Under the pieces are notes generated by a model. The model saw nothing but the letters and a program-made list of their open reading frames with translations. It was not told where the DNA came from and ran no database searches. A DNA stretch of 64,000 bases from NCBI GenBank assembly GCA_037190225.1, contig JBBCJL010000006.1:310001-374000 (forward strand), read 5' to 3'. This stretch comes from MKSF01 sp037190225. Lineage in GTDB: Bacteria > Bacteroidota > Bacteroidia > Chitinophagales > Chitinophagaceae. Every line of letters starts with the position of its first letter. Position 1 is the stretch's first letter. Positions 8,633-18,644 of the stretch are shown piece by piece. A program made the position numbers and the translations under genes.

Positions 8633-9061
8633 TTAGTTGATGGCAACCAGTTCAATATCAAAAACAAGGTCTTTGCCTGCCAGCGGGAAATTGGCATCCA
8701 GTATCACTGTATCTGCTTTCACCTCTGTTACTACAACCGGTATGATGTGCCCTTCGTTATTCTGTAACTGTAATTGTAATCCTTCTACGATCTCCATATC
8801 GGCTGGAAATTCAGTTTTAGGAAATTCCACTATATTTTCAGGATGCGCCTGTCCGTATGCCTGGTCTACAGGGATCTCTACTGTTTTCTTATCGCCTACT
8901 TCCATATCTATCATCGCGTTGTCAAAACCCGGAATGACCTGTCCCTGTCCCACAGTAAAGGATAATGGTTCACGACCTTCGGAAGAATCGAATGTTGTAC
9001 CGTCTGTTAATCTGCCATGATAGTGAACGCTTACATTATCACCTGCTTTTACTTTTGCCAT
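8633..9061 (-). CDS. FKBP-type peptidyl-prolyl isomerase, SlyD-like
   Basis: The product catalyses cis-trans isomerisation at prolines and acts as a folding helper. It has the FKBP core (V-S-V-H-Y-H-G-R-L-T-D-G, then GQGQVIPGFD) with an inserted flap domain of about 60 residues (A-Y-G-Q onwards), the arrangement of SlyD-type FKBPs. Unlike E. coli SlyD it has no His-rich metal-binding tail. I chose the ATG at 9061 (142 residues, starting M-A-K-V-K) because the longer reading to a TTG at 9103 adds an AT-rich stretch unlike the family. No signal peptide is seen, so it is cytoplasmic. Confidence 0.92.
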   Translation of the reverse strand: MAKVKAGDNVSVHYHGRLTDGTTFDSSEGREPLSFTVGQGQVIPGFDNAMIDMEVGDKKTVEIPVDQAYGQAHPENIVEFPKTEFPADMEIVEGLQLQLQNNEGHIIPVVVTEVKADTVILDANFPLAGKDLVFDIELVAIN

Positions 9062-9177
9062 AATTTGTTTGTGCTTAATATGTAATAAAATATTTTTATG
9101 CAATTTACTTTTATTTCCCCGAACTATACATTTCTTGCCTAATAATTAACATTACTGAATTTTTTCGGGAACAGCCG

Positions 9178-11595
9178 CTACCGCCTGCTGAGCGCCAGCG
9201 CCAGTACTTCCTCTATGTTCTCCACATAATGTATCCTGAGCCCTTTGATATAATTACGGGGTATCTCGTCCACATCTTTCCGGTTCATATAGCAGAGGAT
9301 GATCTCTTTCATGCCGGCCCGTTTGGCAGCCAGTATCTTCTCTTTGATACCGCCCACCGGCAGCACATCGCCCCGCAGGGTGATCTCACCCGACATGGCC
9401 AGGAACGGCCTTATCTTTTTGCCTGTGAACGCGGAAGCTATGGCGCTCACCATAGTGATGCCCGCGCTCGGACCGTCCTTCGGAACAGCCCCTTCCGGCA
9501 CGTGGATATGGATGTTCTTATTGTCAAATACCACTTCTTCCAGCCCGAATCTGGTCGCATTGGCCTTCAGGTAGGACAGGGCCGTGGATGCGGATTCCTT
9601 CATCACATTGCCCAGGTTGCCCGTGAGGGTCAGCTGGCCTTTACCGTTGCTTAAGATAGACTCTATAAACAATATTTCGCCTCCCACGGAGGTCCAGGCA
9701 AGGCCCACGGCCACACCTGCGGGCTTATTTTTCTTATAGATCTCATTGGTATATACCGGTTTCCCCAGCGCCTGTTCGATAAGGTCTGCATCCGGCAGTT
9801 CAGGTACCTCATGGCCCAGCACGATCTCCTTGGCCATATACCGCAGCACCGAGGCGATTTTCCTGTCCAGCTCTCGGACGCCCGATTCGCGCGTATAATC
9901 GACAATGATCTTGTGCAGCGCATTGTTATTGAACCGGATATTGTAATCCTCCAGCCCATGGGCGGCTTTCTGCTTGGGTACCAGGTGCCGTTTACCGATC
10001 TCTATCTTTTCCTCCAGGCTGTAGCCGGAGAGCTGGATGATCTCCAGCCGGTCCCGGAGTGCCGGCTGTATATCGTTAAGGCTGTTGGCCGTAGCGATGA
10101 ACAATACTTTGCTCAGGTCATATTCCAGCTCCAGGTAATTATCATAGAACTTATTGTTCTGTTCCGGGTCGAGGATCTCCAGCAATGCGGAGCTCGGGTC
10201 GCCACGGAAATCCTTGCCCATCTTTTCTATCTCATCCAGGATGATGACGGGGTTGGAGGTCTTTACCTTCTTCAGCGACTGGATGATACGACCGGGCATA
10301 GCGCCGATATAGGTCTTCCTGTGACCTCTCAGCTCGCTTTCATCATGCAGGCCTCCCAGGCTGAGCCTAACATATTTCCGGTTGACAGCCCGTGCAATGC
10401 TGTGCGCAAGGGAGGTCTTACCTACACCTGGAGGACCTACAAAGCAGAGGATGGGGGATTTCATATCGCCCTTCAGCTGCAGCACGGCCAAGTACTCCAG
10501 TATGCGGTCCTTGATCTTATCCATCCCGAAATGGTCATTGTTCAGTATCTGCAGCGACTTGTTCAGGTTATAGGTATCCTGTGAATAATCATTCCAGGGC
10601 AGATCCAGCATAAGCTCCAAGTGATTAAAGGTCACGGAGTAATCGGGGGCGTGGGGATGGGTCCTTTTCAGCTTTTCGATCCCTTTATCAAACGCCTTCT
10701 TCACTTCTTCGCCCCATTTCTTGACAAGGGCACGTTCTTCCAGCATTTGTATCTCCTTATCATTGCCTTCTGTGCCCAGCTCCTCATTGATGCTTTTCAG
10801 CTGCTGCTGAAGGAAGTATTCCCGCTGCTGCTTATCCAGCTCGCCTTTTGTCTTATTGGATATCTCGTTCTTCAATTCCGCGAACTGCACCTCCTTATTG
10901 AGATGCCTGATGATCTCGCTGGCTCTCAGCCTGATATCATCCTGGACCAGGAGCTGCTGCTTTTCATCAATGGAGATATTCAGGTTGGTAGCGATATAAT
11001 GTATCAGGAAAGAATGGCTTTCAATGTTCTTCAGCATTACGCTCATCTCCATCGGTATGTTGGGAGACAGGTTGATAATGCGTTCGGAAAGATCCTTGAT
11101 GGTGCTGATCACGGCCTTGAACTGCTCATCCTGCGAGGGGAAGCTATCTTCCAGGAGCGAGATATCCGCTTTCATAAAAGGCTCGGACTGCGTGAATTTG
11201 TCAATGCGCATCCTGGTCCGTCCCATGATCAGTATGGTGGTATTGCCGTCGGGCAGGTTGATATTCTTAATGATCTTGGCGACCACACCGGTATGGTACA
11301 GGTCGTCTTCTCCCGGGTCTTCCGTCTGTGTTTCTTTTTGCGCTACTACGGCAATATAGTTGCCATGCTGCCTGGCATAATCCAGCGCCTGGATGGACTT
11401 TTCTCTGGAAACGGTGATCGGTAAAATGACGTTGGGAAACAATACGGTATTCTTCAATGCTAATACGGGAAGCTCATCCGGTATGCTTTTCTTTTCTTCT
11501 TCATTCAGCTCCAGCTCTCCCATAGGTACTATAGGCATAAATTCCATATCACTGTCTAAATGATCACTTAATATTTTTTTTATTCTTATTTCCAT
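9178..11595 (-). CDS. lon: ATP-dependent protease La (Lon)
   Basis: Lon is a cytoplasmic AAA+ serine-lysine protease that removes misfolded and regulatory proteins. The 805 residues comprise the N-terminal substrate-binding domain (LPVLALKNTVLFP near residue 44), a coiled-coil region, the AAA+ module with Walker A GPPGVGKTSL near 387-396 and Walker B ILDEIEK, and the C-terminal protease with KDGPSAGITM carrying the catalytic Ser near 711 and the partner Lys near 754. A small inverted repeat lies just before the start (11606-11628). The gene is monocistronic and divided from rmuC by a 297-base gap. Confidence 0.97.
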   Translation of the reverse strand: MEIRIKKILSDHLDSDMEFMPIVPMGELELNEEEKKSIPDELPVLALKNTVLFPNVILPITVSREKSIQALDYARQHGNYIAVVAQKETQTEDPGEDDLYHTGVVAKIIKNINLPDGNTTILIMGRTRMRIDKFTQSEPFMKADISLLEDSFPSQDEQFKAVISTIKDLSERIINLSPNIPMEMSVMLKNIESHSFLIHYIATNLNISIDEKQQLLVQDDIRLRASEIIRHLNKEVQFAELKNEISNKTKGELDKQQREYFLQQQLKSINEELGTEGNDKEIQMLEERALVKKWGEEVKKAFDKGIEKLKRTHPHAPDYSVTFNHLELMLDLPWNDYSQDTYNLNKSLQILNNDHFGMDKIKDRILEYLAVLQLKGDMKSPILCFVGPPGVGKTSLAHSIARAVNRKYVRLSLGGLHDESELRGHRKTYIGAMPGRIIQSLKKVKTSNPVIILDEIEKMGKDFRGDPSSALLEILDPEQNNKFYDNYLELEYDLSKVLFIATANSLNDIQPALRDRLEIIQLSGYSLEEKIEIGKRHLVPKQKAAHGLEDYNIRFNNNALHKIIVDYTRESGVRELDRKIASVLRYMAKEIVLGHEVPELPDADLIEQALGKPVYTNEIYKKNKPAGVAVGLAWTSVGGEILFIESILSNGKGQLTLTGNLGNVMKESASTALSYLKANATRFGLEEVVFDNKNIHIHVPEGAVPKDGPSAGITMVSAIASAFTGKKIRPFLAMSGEITLRGDVLPVGGIKEKILAAKRAGMKEIILCYMNRKDVDEIPRNYIKGLRIHYVENIEEVLALALSRR

Positions 11596-11605
11596 ATGAT
11601 GTAAC

Positions 11606-11628
11606 TGGCATTTATTGACAAAATGCCA
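11606..11628. repeat. Small inverted repeat in the lon 5' leader
   Basis: TGGCATTT (11606-11613) and AAATGCCA (11621-11628) are perfect complements around a 7-base loop, starting 11 bases upstream of the lon start codon. It could be an operator or an mRNA hairpin affecting translation; neither is shown. Confidence 0.5.
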
Positions 11629-11717
11629 TTTTTATAAGACATTAAACGCTATTCTATTGTAATTCAATTAGTGTGCCACTATATAAATACTGCTAAAATA
11701 GCAGTCGGGCTTTCCCG

Positions 11718-11841
11718 ATATGGCAAATATGACCTTATATATTATTTTTATACTGTTCATGACCGGCATCTCTCCGGACGGTATTGTAACGGCGCGCTGC
11801 ATATCTTGCCATAAGGTCATACCTTTTGCCGATTGCCATAT
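11718..11841. repeat. Two-part long inverted repeat between lon and rmuC
   Basis: ATATGGCAA (11718-11726) followed two bases later by ATGACCTTAT (11729-11738) recurs in inverted order as ATAAGGTCAT (11811-11820) and TTGCCATAT (11833-11841). Both arm pairs are perfect. The element is downstream of rmuC and upstream of lon. Confidence 0.7.
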
Positions 11842-11892
11842 TGACGTTCCGAAAGATTTTGAGAAATGCGGATGATTTCCCGGTACAGGGAG

Positions 11893-13611
11893 CTATTCGC
11901 CCGGGCTAAGGGCAGGGTGGTATTCTTCCGCATCACCCGTACCGTCAAGATCGGACGGGAGCATGGCAGCAGGCATTTCCTTGGAAGACTTCAACCCCAG
12001 GTCCCTCAGCATCAAAGCCTGGCGTACGAGGTTGCCCTGCCCGGAATGCAGCTGCCCGGTCGCGGCCTGGTAGGCATGCTGCAGCTTATGGATATGCTTT
12101 CCTATATCTTCCATCGTGGAGACGAAGCTCACCGCCTTTTCGTATAAAAATTCACCCCTGCGGACGATCTCCTGCGCGTTCCTGCTTTGCAGCTCTCTTT
12201 TCCACAGGTCGGCTATTAGTTTGAGACAGGCGATAAGGTTGGTCGGGCTTATCAGCAGGATGCGCTTGGCATACGCGTAGGCCCACAGGTCGGGGTCGGC
12301 CTGGATAGCCACAAGATAGGCCGGTTCGATAGGGATGAACATCATTGTGAAATCCAGCGCTGTTTCCAGGTTATCATACTGCTTGCCATGAAGGGCGTCA
12401 ATGTGCTGGTATATGGACTTTATATGCGCATTCCGGCAGGCTGCCTGCTCTTCGGGCGTTTCCGCTGCCGCCAGCCTGTCATAGGCTACCAGCGAGACTT
12501 TGGAATCCACGATGATCATCCTGTCGTCCGGTAAGCGTATCAGTACATCCGGCCTTACCATCCTGCCTTCTTCGTCCCTTATGGTCTGCTGCAGGAAATA
12601 TTCGCGGTTCTTTATCAGCCCGGACTGCTGTAAAACGCTTTCCAGGATCATCTCGCCCCAGTCGCCCTGCTTTTTCACCTGTCCTTTCAGGGCATTGGCC
12701 AGGTTGTTGGCCTCGCTGCTCACTTTATTGGTCTGCTCTATCAGCTCCCTTACTTTCTCTTCCAGGGAAAACCGTTGCCTGGATTCCTTATCATAGGTCT
12801 CTTCCACCTTGCGTTTAAAGCTGTCTATATTTTCACCTAAGGGTTTCAGCAGCGCTTCGATATGCGCGCGGTTGGTTTCGGTAAACCTGCCGCTTTTTTC
12901 TTCCAGGAGCTGGTTGGCAATTTTCTCAAAATGGAAATAAGCGTTCTTATGCAGGGCTTCCATCTCTTCCTTCTGTGATGCCAGCCTGCTTTCCAGCGCC
13001 TTGTTGGCTGCGGTCAGCATGTTATGCTCCGTGCGAAGCGTTTCGCTGTGCTGCCTTACCTGTTCCAGCATCTCCTCCTGCTTTGTATGCGTTCCTTTCA
13101 GCGCGTCATACATTGCTGACAGCGCCTGGTACCTGGCCGAAAGGTTGCTGTTCGCCGCGGTAAGCTCCTGCACCTGTTCCCGGGACCGGTCATAAGAAGC
13201 CTTACAGGTATCCAGGCTTTCCGTTTGCGCCCTGTAGGCAGCTTCCGTTTCAGACAGCCGCTCACGGGCCTGCTGCAGCGCATCCCTTGTGTCAGCATAA
13301 CGGCTATGCTCCCCGGAAAGCTGCTCCTGCTGTTCTGCTAGGGTGTGTTCCCGGCTTTTCACCAGGGTTTCAAGCGAGGATATCCTGGCAAGCGCGGTCA
13401 TCAGTTGCTTGTCGCTGCTTACTTTCTCTTCCTTTAATAAAAGGTGCTCGTCCTGCAGCCGCTGCAGGCGGTCTTCTGCAAGGGCTATCCTGGTGCCGGA
13501 CGCACTTTCGTTTTTGAGCCTGATAAGCCCTGTCCTGATCAGTATGATAAATAAAACGATAGTTATAAGCATACCCGCTATAACTGCCGCCAGCAAGGTG
13601 ATCGTGTCCAT
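11893..13611 (-). CDS. rmuC: DNA recombination protein RmuC homologue
   Basis: RmuC proteins have a nuclease-like fold and limit DNA inversion and rearrangement in E. coli; the activity is not well defined. The 572 residues start with one membrane helix (about 5-25), continue with a long coiled coil (about 40-250) and end in the RmuC domain (about 275-540), which includes GDWGEMILESVLQQSGL and RPDVLIRLPDDRMIIVDSK, the latter resembling a PD-(D/E)xK core. The architecture matches the family. It reads towards lon, separated by the long inverted repeat at 11718-11841. Confidence 0.93.
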   Translation of the reverse strand: MDTITLLAAVIAGMLITIVLFIILIRTGLIRLKNESASGTRIALAEDRLQRLQDEHLLLKEEKVSSDKQLMTALARISSLETLVKSREHTLAEQQEQLSGEHSRYADTRDALQQARERLSETEAAYRAQTESLDTCKASYDRSREQVQELTAANSNLSARYQALSAMYDALKGTHTKQEEMLEQVRQHSETLRTEHNMLTAANKALESRLASQKEEMEALHKNAYFHFEKIANQLLEEKSGRFTETNRAHIEALLKPLGENIDSFKRKVEETYDKESRQRFSLEEKVRELIEQTNKVSSEANNLANALKGQVKKQGDWGEMILESVLQQSGLIKNREYFLQQTIRDEEGRMVRPDVLIRLPDDRMIIVDSKVSLVAYDRLAAAETPEEQAACRNAHIKSIYQHIDALHGKQYDNLETALDFTMMFIPIEPAYLVAIQADPDLWAYAYAKRILLISPTNLIACLKLIADLWKRELQSRNAQEIVRRGEFLYEKAVSFVSTMEDIGKHIHKLQHAYQAATGQLHSGQGNLVRQALMLRDLGLKSSKEMPAAMLPSDLDGTGDAEEYHPALSPGE

Positions 13612-13869
13612 GGATAATTGATTTTAGGGGTAAATCTACTATAAGCTGGCGGCTTCACCACATCTTTTTTGTCCTCCCGGGGCTTTGCTTCGTGAAGTGG
13701 GAATGAAAAAGGTATGCTATTTCAAAATGAGTTATTATGTATTAATGGCTGATGCTCATTTGTCATAATAAAGGTATTTGATGTTGTAGGTCCCATTATA
13801 ACGGAAATAGATTTTAATATGCTTTTAAGCCGTCCGGGTATTGCGCAAGGGCAGGGGGATCACAGAACA

Positions 13870-14436
13870 TCACACCTTCAGCAGGCCGCGGAAGCCCCTG
13901 GCTCCGTAATAGGATTCTGCCCCGTTATGATAAATGAACACTGTATTATAGCGCCGGTCACCGAATATGGCTCCGCCCAATTCCCGGATGTCATCAGGCG
14001 TCTGCAGCCAGCTGGACGTTTTGGTATCGAACCTGCCCAGCTCCTGCAATGTCCTGTATTGCTCTTCGGTAAGGATATCAATACCCATTTCTGCGGCCAT
14101 ACCTATGGCGCTATGGCGGGGCTTGTGCTCTTTACGCGACTCCAGCGCATCGGGATCATAGCAGATGCTCCGGCGGCCTTTCGGGCTTTCTGCCGAACAG
14201 TCACAGAAAGTATATACATCGTTCTTTTTGTCATAAGCTATGACATCCGGCTCTCCTTCCGTTTCTTCCATCTCGTTAAGCGACCACAGCTTGCCGGGGT
14301 GCGCTTCCAGCTTCTCCTGCACTTTATCCCACAGGATACCTTTGTGGCGCTCCGGGTGCTTTTCAAATCTCTTCTTTAAAATATCCAGCAGCTCATCTTT
14401 GCGCGCTGCCGGCAGTTGTAGCTTATTGTTGCTCAT
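13870..14436 (-). CDS. DUF4256 family protein
   Basis: The 188-residue protein matches the DUF4256 family as I know it: an N-terminal helical segment with L-L-D-I-L-K-K-R-F, then E-M-E-E-T-E-G-E-P-D-V-I, a cysteine pair in F-C-D-C-S-A-E-S-P, and the C-terminal element GGAIFGDRRYNTVFIYHNGA followed by Y-Y-G-A-R-G-F-R-G. No signal peptide or membrane helix is present. The function is unknown. It is monocistronic, facing away from uvrC. Family assignment is from motif memory. Confidence 0.85.
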   Translation of the reverse strand: MSNNKLQLPAARKDELLDILKKRFEKHPERHKGILWDKVQEKLEAHPGKLWSLNEMEETEGEPDVIAYDKKNDVYTFCDCSAESPKGRRSICYDPDALESRKEHKPRHSAIGMAAEMGIDILTEEQYRTLQELGRFDTKTSSWLQTPDDIRELGGAIFGDRRYNTVFIYHNGAESYYGARGFRGLLKV

Positions 14437-14723
14437 AGATCATTTTATTTGATGTCCGGTTATACGGAATTGACAGTTGCCTGTAAATTTCGTTAAAAAA
14501 CCGGAAAATCCTGCGAATCACCATGGCGGGGTTTCCTACAGGTTCAGCCTGACAATCAGGAGTACTATCATATTAGGGTGTCGGAAGGTTTCGGGGCCTG
14601 AATCTATCCGGTTACCCCGTGCATAATAACATGTACGCAAGCCCGTTTTTCCCTACTTTGGCGTAATTTAGCAGATTTCTTCCTACGTATTCATTACAAG
14701 GGATTTAAAGAGGGTCACCGTAT

Positions 14724-16559
14724 ATGTTAAAAGAGGAATTCCAGCAATCATTTTTACCGCTTATACCTGAACAGCCGGGTATATACAGGTATTATAATGC
14801 AGAAAAGAAGCTCCTGTACGTCGGAAAGGCCAAAAATTTAAAGAAAAGGATCACTTCCTACTTTTACAAGACCCATACGGACAGGAAGCTGAACAAGCTC
14901 GTCAGCCTGGTACGGAATATTGAATGGACACTTACCGACTCGGAACATGATGCTTTCCTGCTGGAGAATTCCCTGATCAAGCATTTTCGTCCGCCTTACA
15001 ATATACGGCTGAAAGATGACAAGGCCTATCCGTACCTGGTGATCAAAAGAGAACCTTTCCCCCGTGTTTTCCTTACCCGCCAGAAGCTGAACGATGGCTC
15101 CGAATACCTGGGGCCCTTTACCTCGGTGGGCGCAGTACATGAGCTGATGAAGATAATCAAGGGCAATATCCCGATACGGACCTGTAATCTGCCGCTGACC
15201 CCTGCGAATATAAGATCCGGAAAGTTCAAGCCCTGCCTGGAATACCACATAGGCAACTGCAAGGCGCCCTGTGTCGGCTGGCAGACGGAAGAGGCGTACA
15301 GGGCCAATATTGACTATATCCGGGAGGTCTTCAAAGGCAACCTGGGCGGTATTGTGCAATCGCTGAAAAAGCAGATGCAGGAATACGTGGCCGCGCTGGA
15401 TTTTGAAAAGGCGCAGATGATCAAGAACAAGCTGGAGCAGCTGAGCTACCACCAGGCGCAATCTACCGTGGTCAACGCGCACCTGGGCAACCTGGATGTG
15501 GCCAGCATCGTGCTGCAGGAGGACACCGCCTATGTCAATTTTATGGTAGTGGCAGACGGCAGGGTCATCCACAGCAGGAACGAGGCCATTACCCTGGAGC
15601 TGGGCGATGAAGCGCCTAAGGATATCCTGTCCCATACCGTTGCGTTATTGCATGGGACATTGCAGTCTGCCTCCAGGGAAGTGGTCACCCACCTTGCTAT
15701 TGAAACCCTGGATAAGGATATGCAAGTGACCATACCCAAATCCGGCTTCAAAAAGAAGCTGCTGGAGCTCAGCTTTAAGAACAATGAATATTTCATCCGG
15801 CAGGTAAAAAAGAAAAAGTCCCTGCTCCTGCAGCAGCAGACGGACGAAACGCTGGAAAACACCCTGCTGGAATTACAGGGTGACCTGGGCCTGACCCGGT
15901 TCCCGGATCATATTGAATGTTTCGACAACTCCAATTTCCAGGGCGCTTACCCTGTAGCGGCCATGGTATGCTTCAGGGACGGGAAGCCGTCCAAGAACGA
16001 TTACCGGCGCTTTCATATCAAGACGGTAACAGGGATCAATGACTTTGCCTCTATGGCGGAGATCGTAAGACGAAGGTATAAAAAGCTGCTGGAAGACCGG
16101 CAGCCTTTGCCAAAGCTGGTCATCATAGACGGGGGCAAAGGGCAGCTGGGCGCCGCTATGGAAAGTATCACCGAATTGGGACTGGTCGGCAGGATGACCG
16201 TAGTGGGCCTGGCCAAAAGAGAGGAGCTCATCTTCTTCCCGGGTCAGTCGGAACCCCTGCGGCTGCCCTTTAACGGCAAGAGCCTTTTGCTCATCAGGAG
16301 GATCAGGGATGAAGTGCATCGTTTCGGGATCACTTTCCACCGGGAGACCAGGAGCAAAGGTACCATTAAGAACGAGCTGGAGGACATCAGGGGCATAGGG
16401 GCCAAAACAGCCCAGACCCTCTTACAGCATTTCCGTTCGGTCAAAAGGGTCAGCGCGGCTACCATAGAGGAGCTGAACGGGATAGTAGACACCAAGAAAG
16501 CACAACTCATTTTTGAATATTTTAAAAACAAACAAGATCGTGACAGCAACAATATTTGA
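14724..16559 (+). CDS. uvrC: Excinuclease ABC subunit C
   Basis: UvrC makes both incisions in nucleotide excision repair after recruitment by UvrB at a lesion. The 611 residues show the GIY-YIG endonuclease (PGIYRYYNAEKKLLYVGKAK, near 18-37), a UVR motif near 212-245, the central RNase H-like nuclease (IECFDNSNFQGAYPVAAMV near 395-413) and C-terminal helix-hairpin-helix motifs (I-R-G-I-G-A-K-T). The length is normal. The HAD gene overlaps its 3' end, so the two are translationally linked. Confidence 0.97.
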   Translation: MLKEEFQQSFLPLIPEQPGIYRYYNAEKKLLYVGKAKNLKKRITSYFYKTHTDRKLNKLVSLVRNIEWTLTDSEHDAFLLENSLIKHFRPPYNIRLKDDKAYPYLVIKREPFPRVFLTRQKLNDGSEYLGPFTSVGAVHELMKIIKGNIPIRTCNLPLTPANIRSGKFKPCLEYHIGNCKAPCVGWQTEEAYRANIDYIREVFKGNLGGIVQSLKKQMQEYVAALDFEKAQMIKNKLEQLSYHQAQSTVVNAHLGNLDVASIVLQEDTAYVNFMVVADGRVIHSRNEAITLELGDEAPKDILSHTVALLHGTLQSASREVVTHLAIETLDKDMQVTIPKSGFKKKLLELSFKNNEYFIRQVKKKKSLLLQQQTDETLENTLLELQGDLGLTRFPDHIECFDNSNFQGAYPVAAMVCFRDGKPSKNDYRRFHIKTVTGINDFASMAEIVRRRYKKLLEDRQPLPKLVIIDGGKGQLGAAMESITELGLVGRMTVVGLAKREELIFFPGQSEPLRLPFNGKSLLLIRRIRDEVHRFGITFHRETRSKGTIKNELEDIRGIGAKTAQTLLQHFRSVKRVSAATIEELNGIVDTKKAQLIFEYFKNKQDRDSNNI

Positions 16560-17193
16560 TATGGACGGCCTGCTTCTGGATACGGAACCGCTGTGGGGCG
16601 AAAGTATGCTGAAGATAGCCGGACGCCATAAGGTGAATATCAGAAGCGATTTCTTCAAATACACCACCGGCTTACGTATCAACGAGGTGACCGCCTTCTG
16701 GCGGGAAAGGTTCGGCTGGGAGTCGGATATATCCGCGGACGGGCTGGCCGGAGAGATCGTGGAGGATATTGTGGCCCTGTCTGTGCAGAAGAGCCGCCTG
16801 ATGCCCGGTGTAAAGGAACTGTTGCAGCAGCTGAAAGACGCCGGGATGCCTATGGGTGTGGCTACTTCCTCGCCGCAGTATATGATGGAGACCCTGCTGA
16901 AGCATTTCGGTATCTATGACTACTTCCGGGTATGCGTCTCCGCGGAGCACGAGGTGCTGGGCAAACCGCATCCCGCGGTGTACCTGAAATGCGCTGCCAT
17001 GCTGGATGTGCCCTCATGGAATTGCGTGGCCTTCGAGGACAGCGTGAACGGGGTGATCAGCGCTAAGGCCGCCCGGATGAAAGTAGTGGCGGTACCTGAT
17101 GAATATAACATAAATAATCCTAAATTTGCCATAGCCGACAAAGTAGTAGACAGCCTCGTGCGCTTTGATGTTGGAATGTTTAATAATTTATAA
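16540..17193 (+). CDS. HAD-superfamily sugar-phosphate phosphatase (HxpB/YniC-like)
   Basis: The protein has the haloacid dehalogenase signature I-F-D-M-D-G-L-L-L-D-T-E-P with the nucleophile and acid/base aspartates, the T/S motif A-T-S-S-P, a lysine in G-K-P-H-P, and F-E-D-S-V-N-G. This matches the beta-phosphoglucomutase / 2-deoxyglucose-6-phosphatase group, which dephosphorylates small sugar phosphates. I take GTG at 16540 as the start because family members begin just before the first aspartate; an ATG at 16513 would add nine residues. It overlaps uvrC by 20 bases. The substrate is unknown. Confidence 0.88.
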   Translation: MTATIFDMDGLLLDTEPLWGESMLKIAGRHKVNIRSDFFKYTTGLRINEVTAFWRERFGWESDISADGLAGEIVEDIVALSVQKSRLMPGVKELLQQLKDAGMPMGVATSSPQYMMETLLKHFGIYDYFRVCVSAEHEVLGKPHPAVYLKCAAMLDVPSWNCVAFEDSVNGVISAKAARMKVVAVPDEYNINNPKFAIADKVVDSLVRFDVGMFNNL

Positions 17194-17206
17194 GAATCAG
17201 AAGCCC

Positions 17207-18598
17207 GTGAATATCAAAAATATTTGCTGTATAGGTGCCGGCTATGTAGGTGGTCCCACGATGGCGGTCATCGCCCAGAAATGTCCTGACATACAGGTGA
17301 CCGTGGTAGATGTGAATGCCGACCGCATCAGCGCCTGGAACGACCCCGATGTCGAGAAGATACCCATATATGAGCCGGGCCTGTCGGATATCGTGGCAGC
17401 AACGAGAGGCAGGAACCTGTTCTTTTCCACCGATATAGAAAAGGCTATAGATGAAGCCGAGATCATATTTATCTCTGTCAATACGCCAACAAAGGATTAT
17501 GGCGTAGGGAAGGGCAAGGCTGCCGACCTCAAGTACATAGAGATCTGCGCCAGGCAGATAGCGGCCGTTGCCAAAACCAATAAGATCATCGTTGAGAAGT
17601 CCACCATACCCGTCAGGACAGCCTCCACTATCAAGGATATCCTGGAGCAGGTGGGTAATAAGGCAGATTTCCAGATTCTTTCCAATCCCGAATTTTTAGC
17701 GGAAGGTACGGCCGTCAGCGACCTGATGCACCCGGACAGGATACTGATAGGCGGGGATATTGATACCGAAGCAGGACAGCGCGCCATAGATACGCTTGTA
17801 ACGATATATAATAACTGGGTGCCGAAAGAGCGGATCGTCACGACCAATATCTGGTCGTCCGAGCTGTCCAAGCTCGCGGCCAACGCTTTCCTGGCGCAAA
17901 GGGTATCCTCCATCAATTCCATCTCCGAGCTGTGTGAAAAGACGGGAGCGGATGTAGGGGAGATATCAAGGGCTGTCGGTGCCGATACACGGATAGGAGA
18001 TAAATTCCTTAAAGCGTCCGTAGGATTCGGCGGTTCCTGTTTCCAGAAAGATATACTCAATCTCGTCTACATCGCACGGTCGTATAACCTCCACGAAGTA
18101 GCAGACTACTGGGAGCAGGTGATCCTTATCAATGAGCACCAGAAGCGCCGCTTCGCCTATAAGATCATCAAGGAGCAGCATAATACCGTTTCCGGGAAGA
18201 AGATCACGATGCTGGGATGGGCCTTTAAGAAAGACACCAACGATACCCGGGAGACGCCAGCCATTGCCGTAGCGGAGATATTGCTGCAGGAGCAGGCCGA
18301 AGTGGTGGTATATGATCCCAAGGTAACGGAGCAGCAAATGGTGGCAGACCTTGAAAGGTATGGTGTGGACGCTGCTGTTATCAGGGAAAAGTTCAAGGTA
18401 TGCACCACGGCCATGCAGGCTGTGCAGGGCGCCTATGCCATAGCCATCATTACGGAATGGGATGAGTTCAGGGAGCTGGACTGGGCAGCTGTGCACCGGC
18501 AGATGGTGCAGCCGGCCTCCGTATTTGACGGCAGGAATATTCTCCATAAGCAGGCCATGCAGCAGCTGGGCTTCAAATACTTTGCTATCGGTCGTTAA
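17207..18598 (+). CDS. ugd: UDP-glucose 6-dehydrogenase
   Basis: The enzyme oxidises UDP-glucose to UDP-glucuronate with two NAD+. The protein begins N-I-K-N-I-C-C-I-G-A-G-Y-V-G-G (Rossmann loop) and carries the catalytic cysteine in FGGSCFQKDI near residue 276, as in the animal-type enzyme of about 460-490 residues. The GTG at 17207 is the better start (463 residues): upstream in-frame ATGs lie inside the HAD gene, and the Rossmann strand normally begins at once. It lies 13 bases after the HAD gene and 46 before the decarboxylase that uses its product. Confidence 0.94.
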   Translation: MNIKNICCIGAGYVGGPTMAVIAQKCPDIQVTVVDVNADRISAWNDPDVEKIPIYEPGLSDIVAATRGRNLFFSTDIEKAIDEAEIIFISVNTPTKDYGVGKGKAADLKYIEICARQIAAVAKTNKIIVEKSTIPVRTASTIKDILEQVGNKADFQILSNPEFLAEGTAVSDLMHPDRILIGGDIDTEAGQRAIDTLVTIYNNWVPKERIVTTNIWSSELSKLAANAFLAQRVSSINSISELCEKTGADVGEISRAVGADTRIGDKFLKASVGFGGSCFQKDILNLVYIARSYNLHEVADYWEQVILINEHQKRRFAYKIIKEQHNTVSGKKITMLGWAFKKDTNDTRETPAIAVAEILLQEQAEVVVYDPKVTEQQMVADLERYGVDAAVIREKFKVCTTAMQAVQGAYAIAIITEWDEFRELDWAAVHRQMVQPASVFDGRNILHKQAMQQLGFKYFAIGR

Positions 18599-18644
18599 AG
18601 ATCACAGGTTATCCATTTTTTTAAATCCAAGTAAACAAAGGCTT

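Noticed and set aside
9062..9103. Longer FKBP start at a TTG
   Set aside because: The extra residues are AT-rich and unlike FKBP N-termini; the ATG at 9061 fits.
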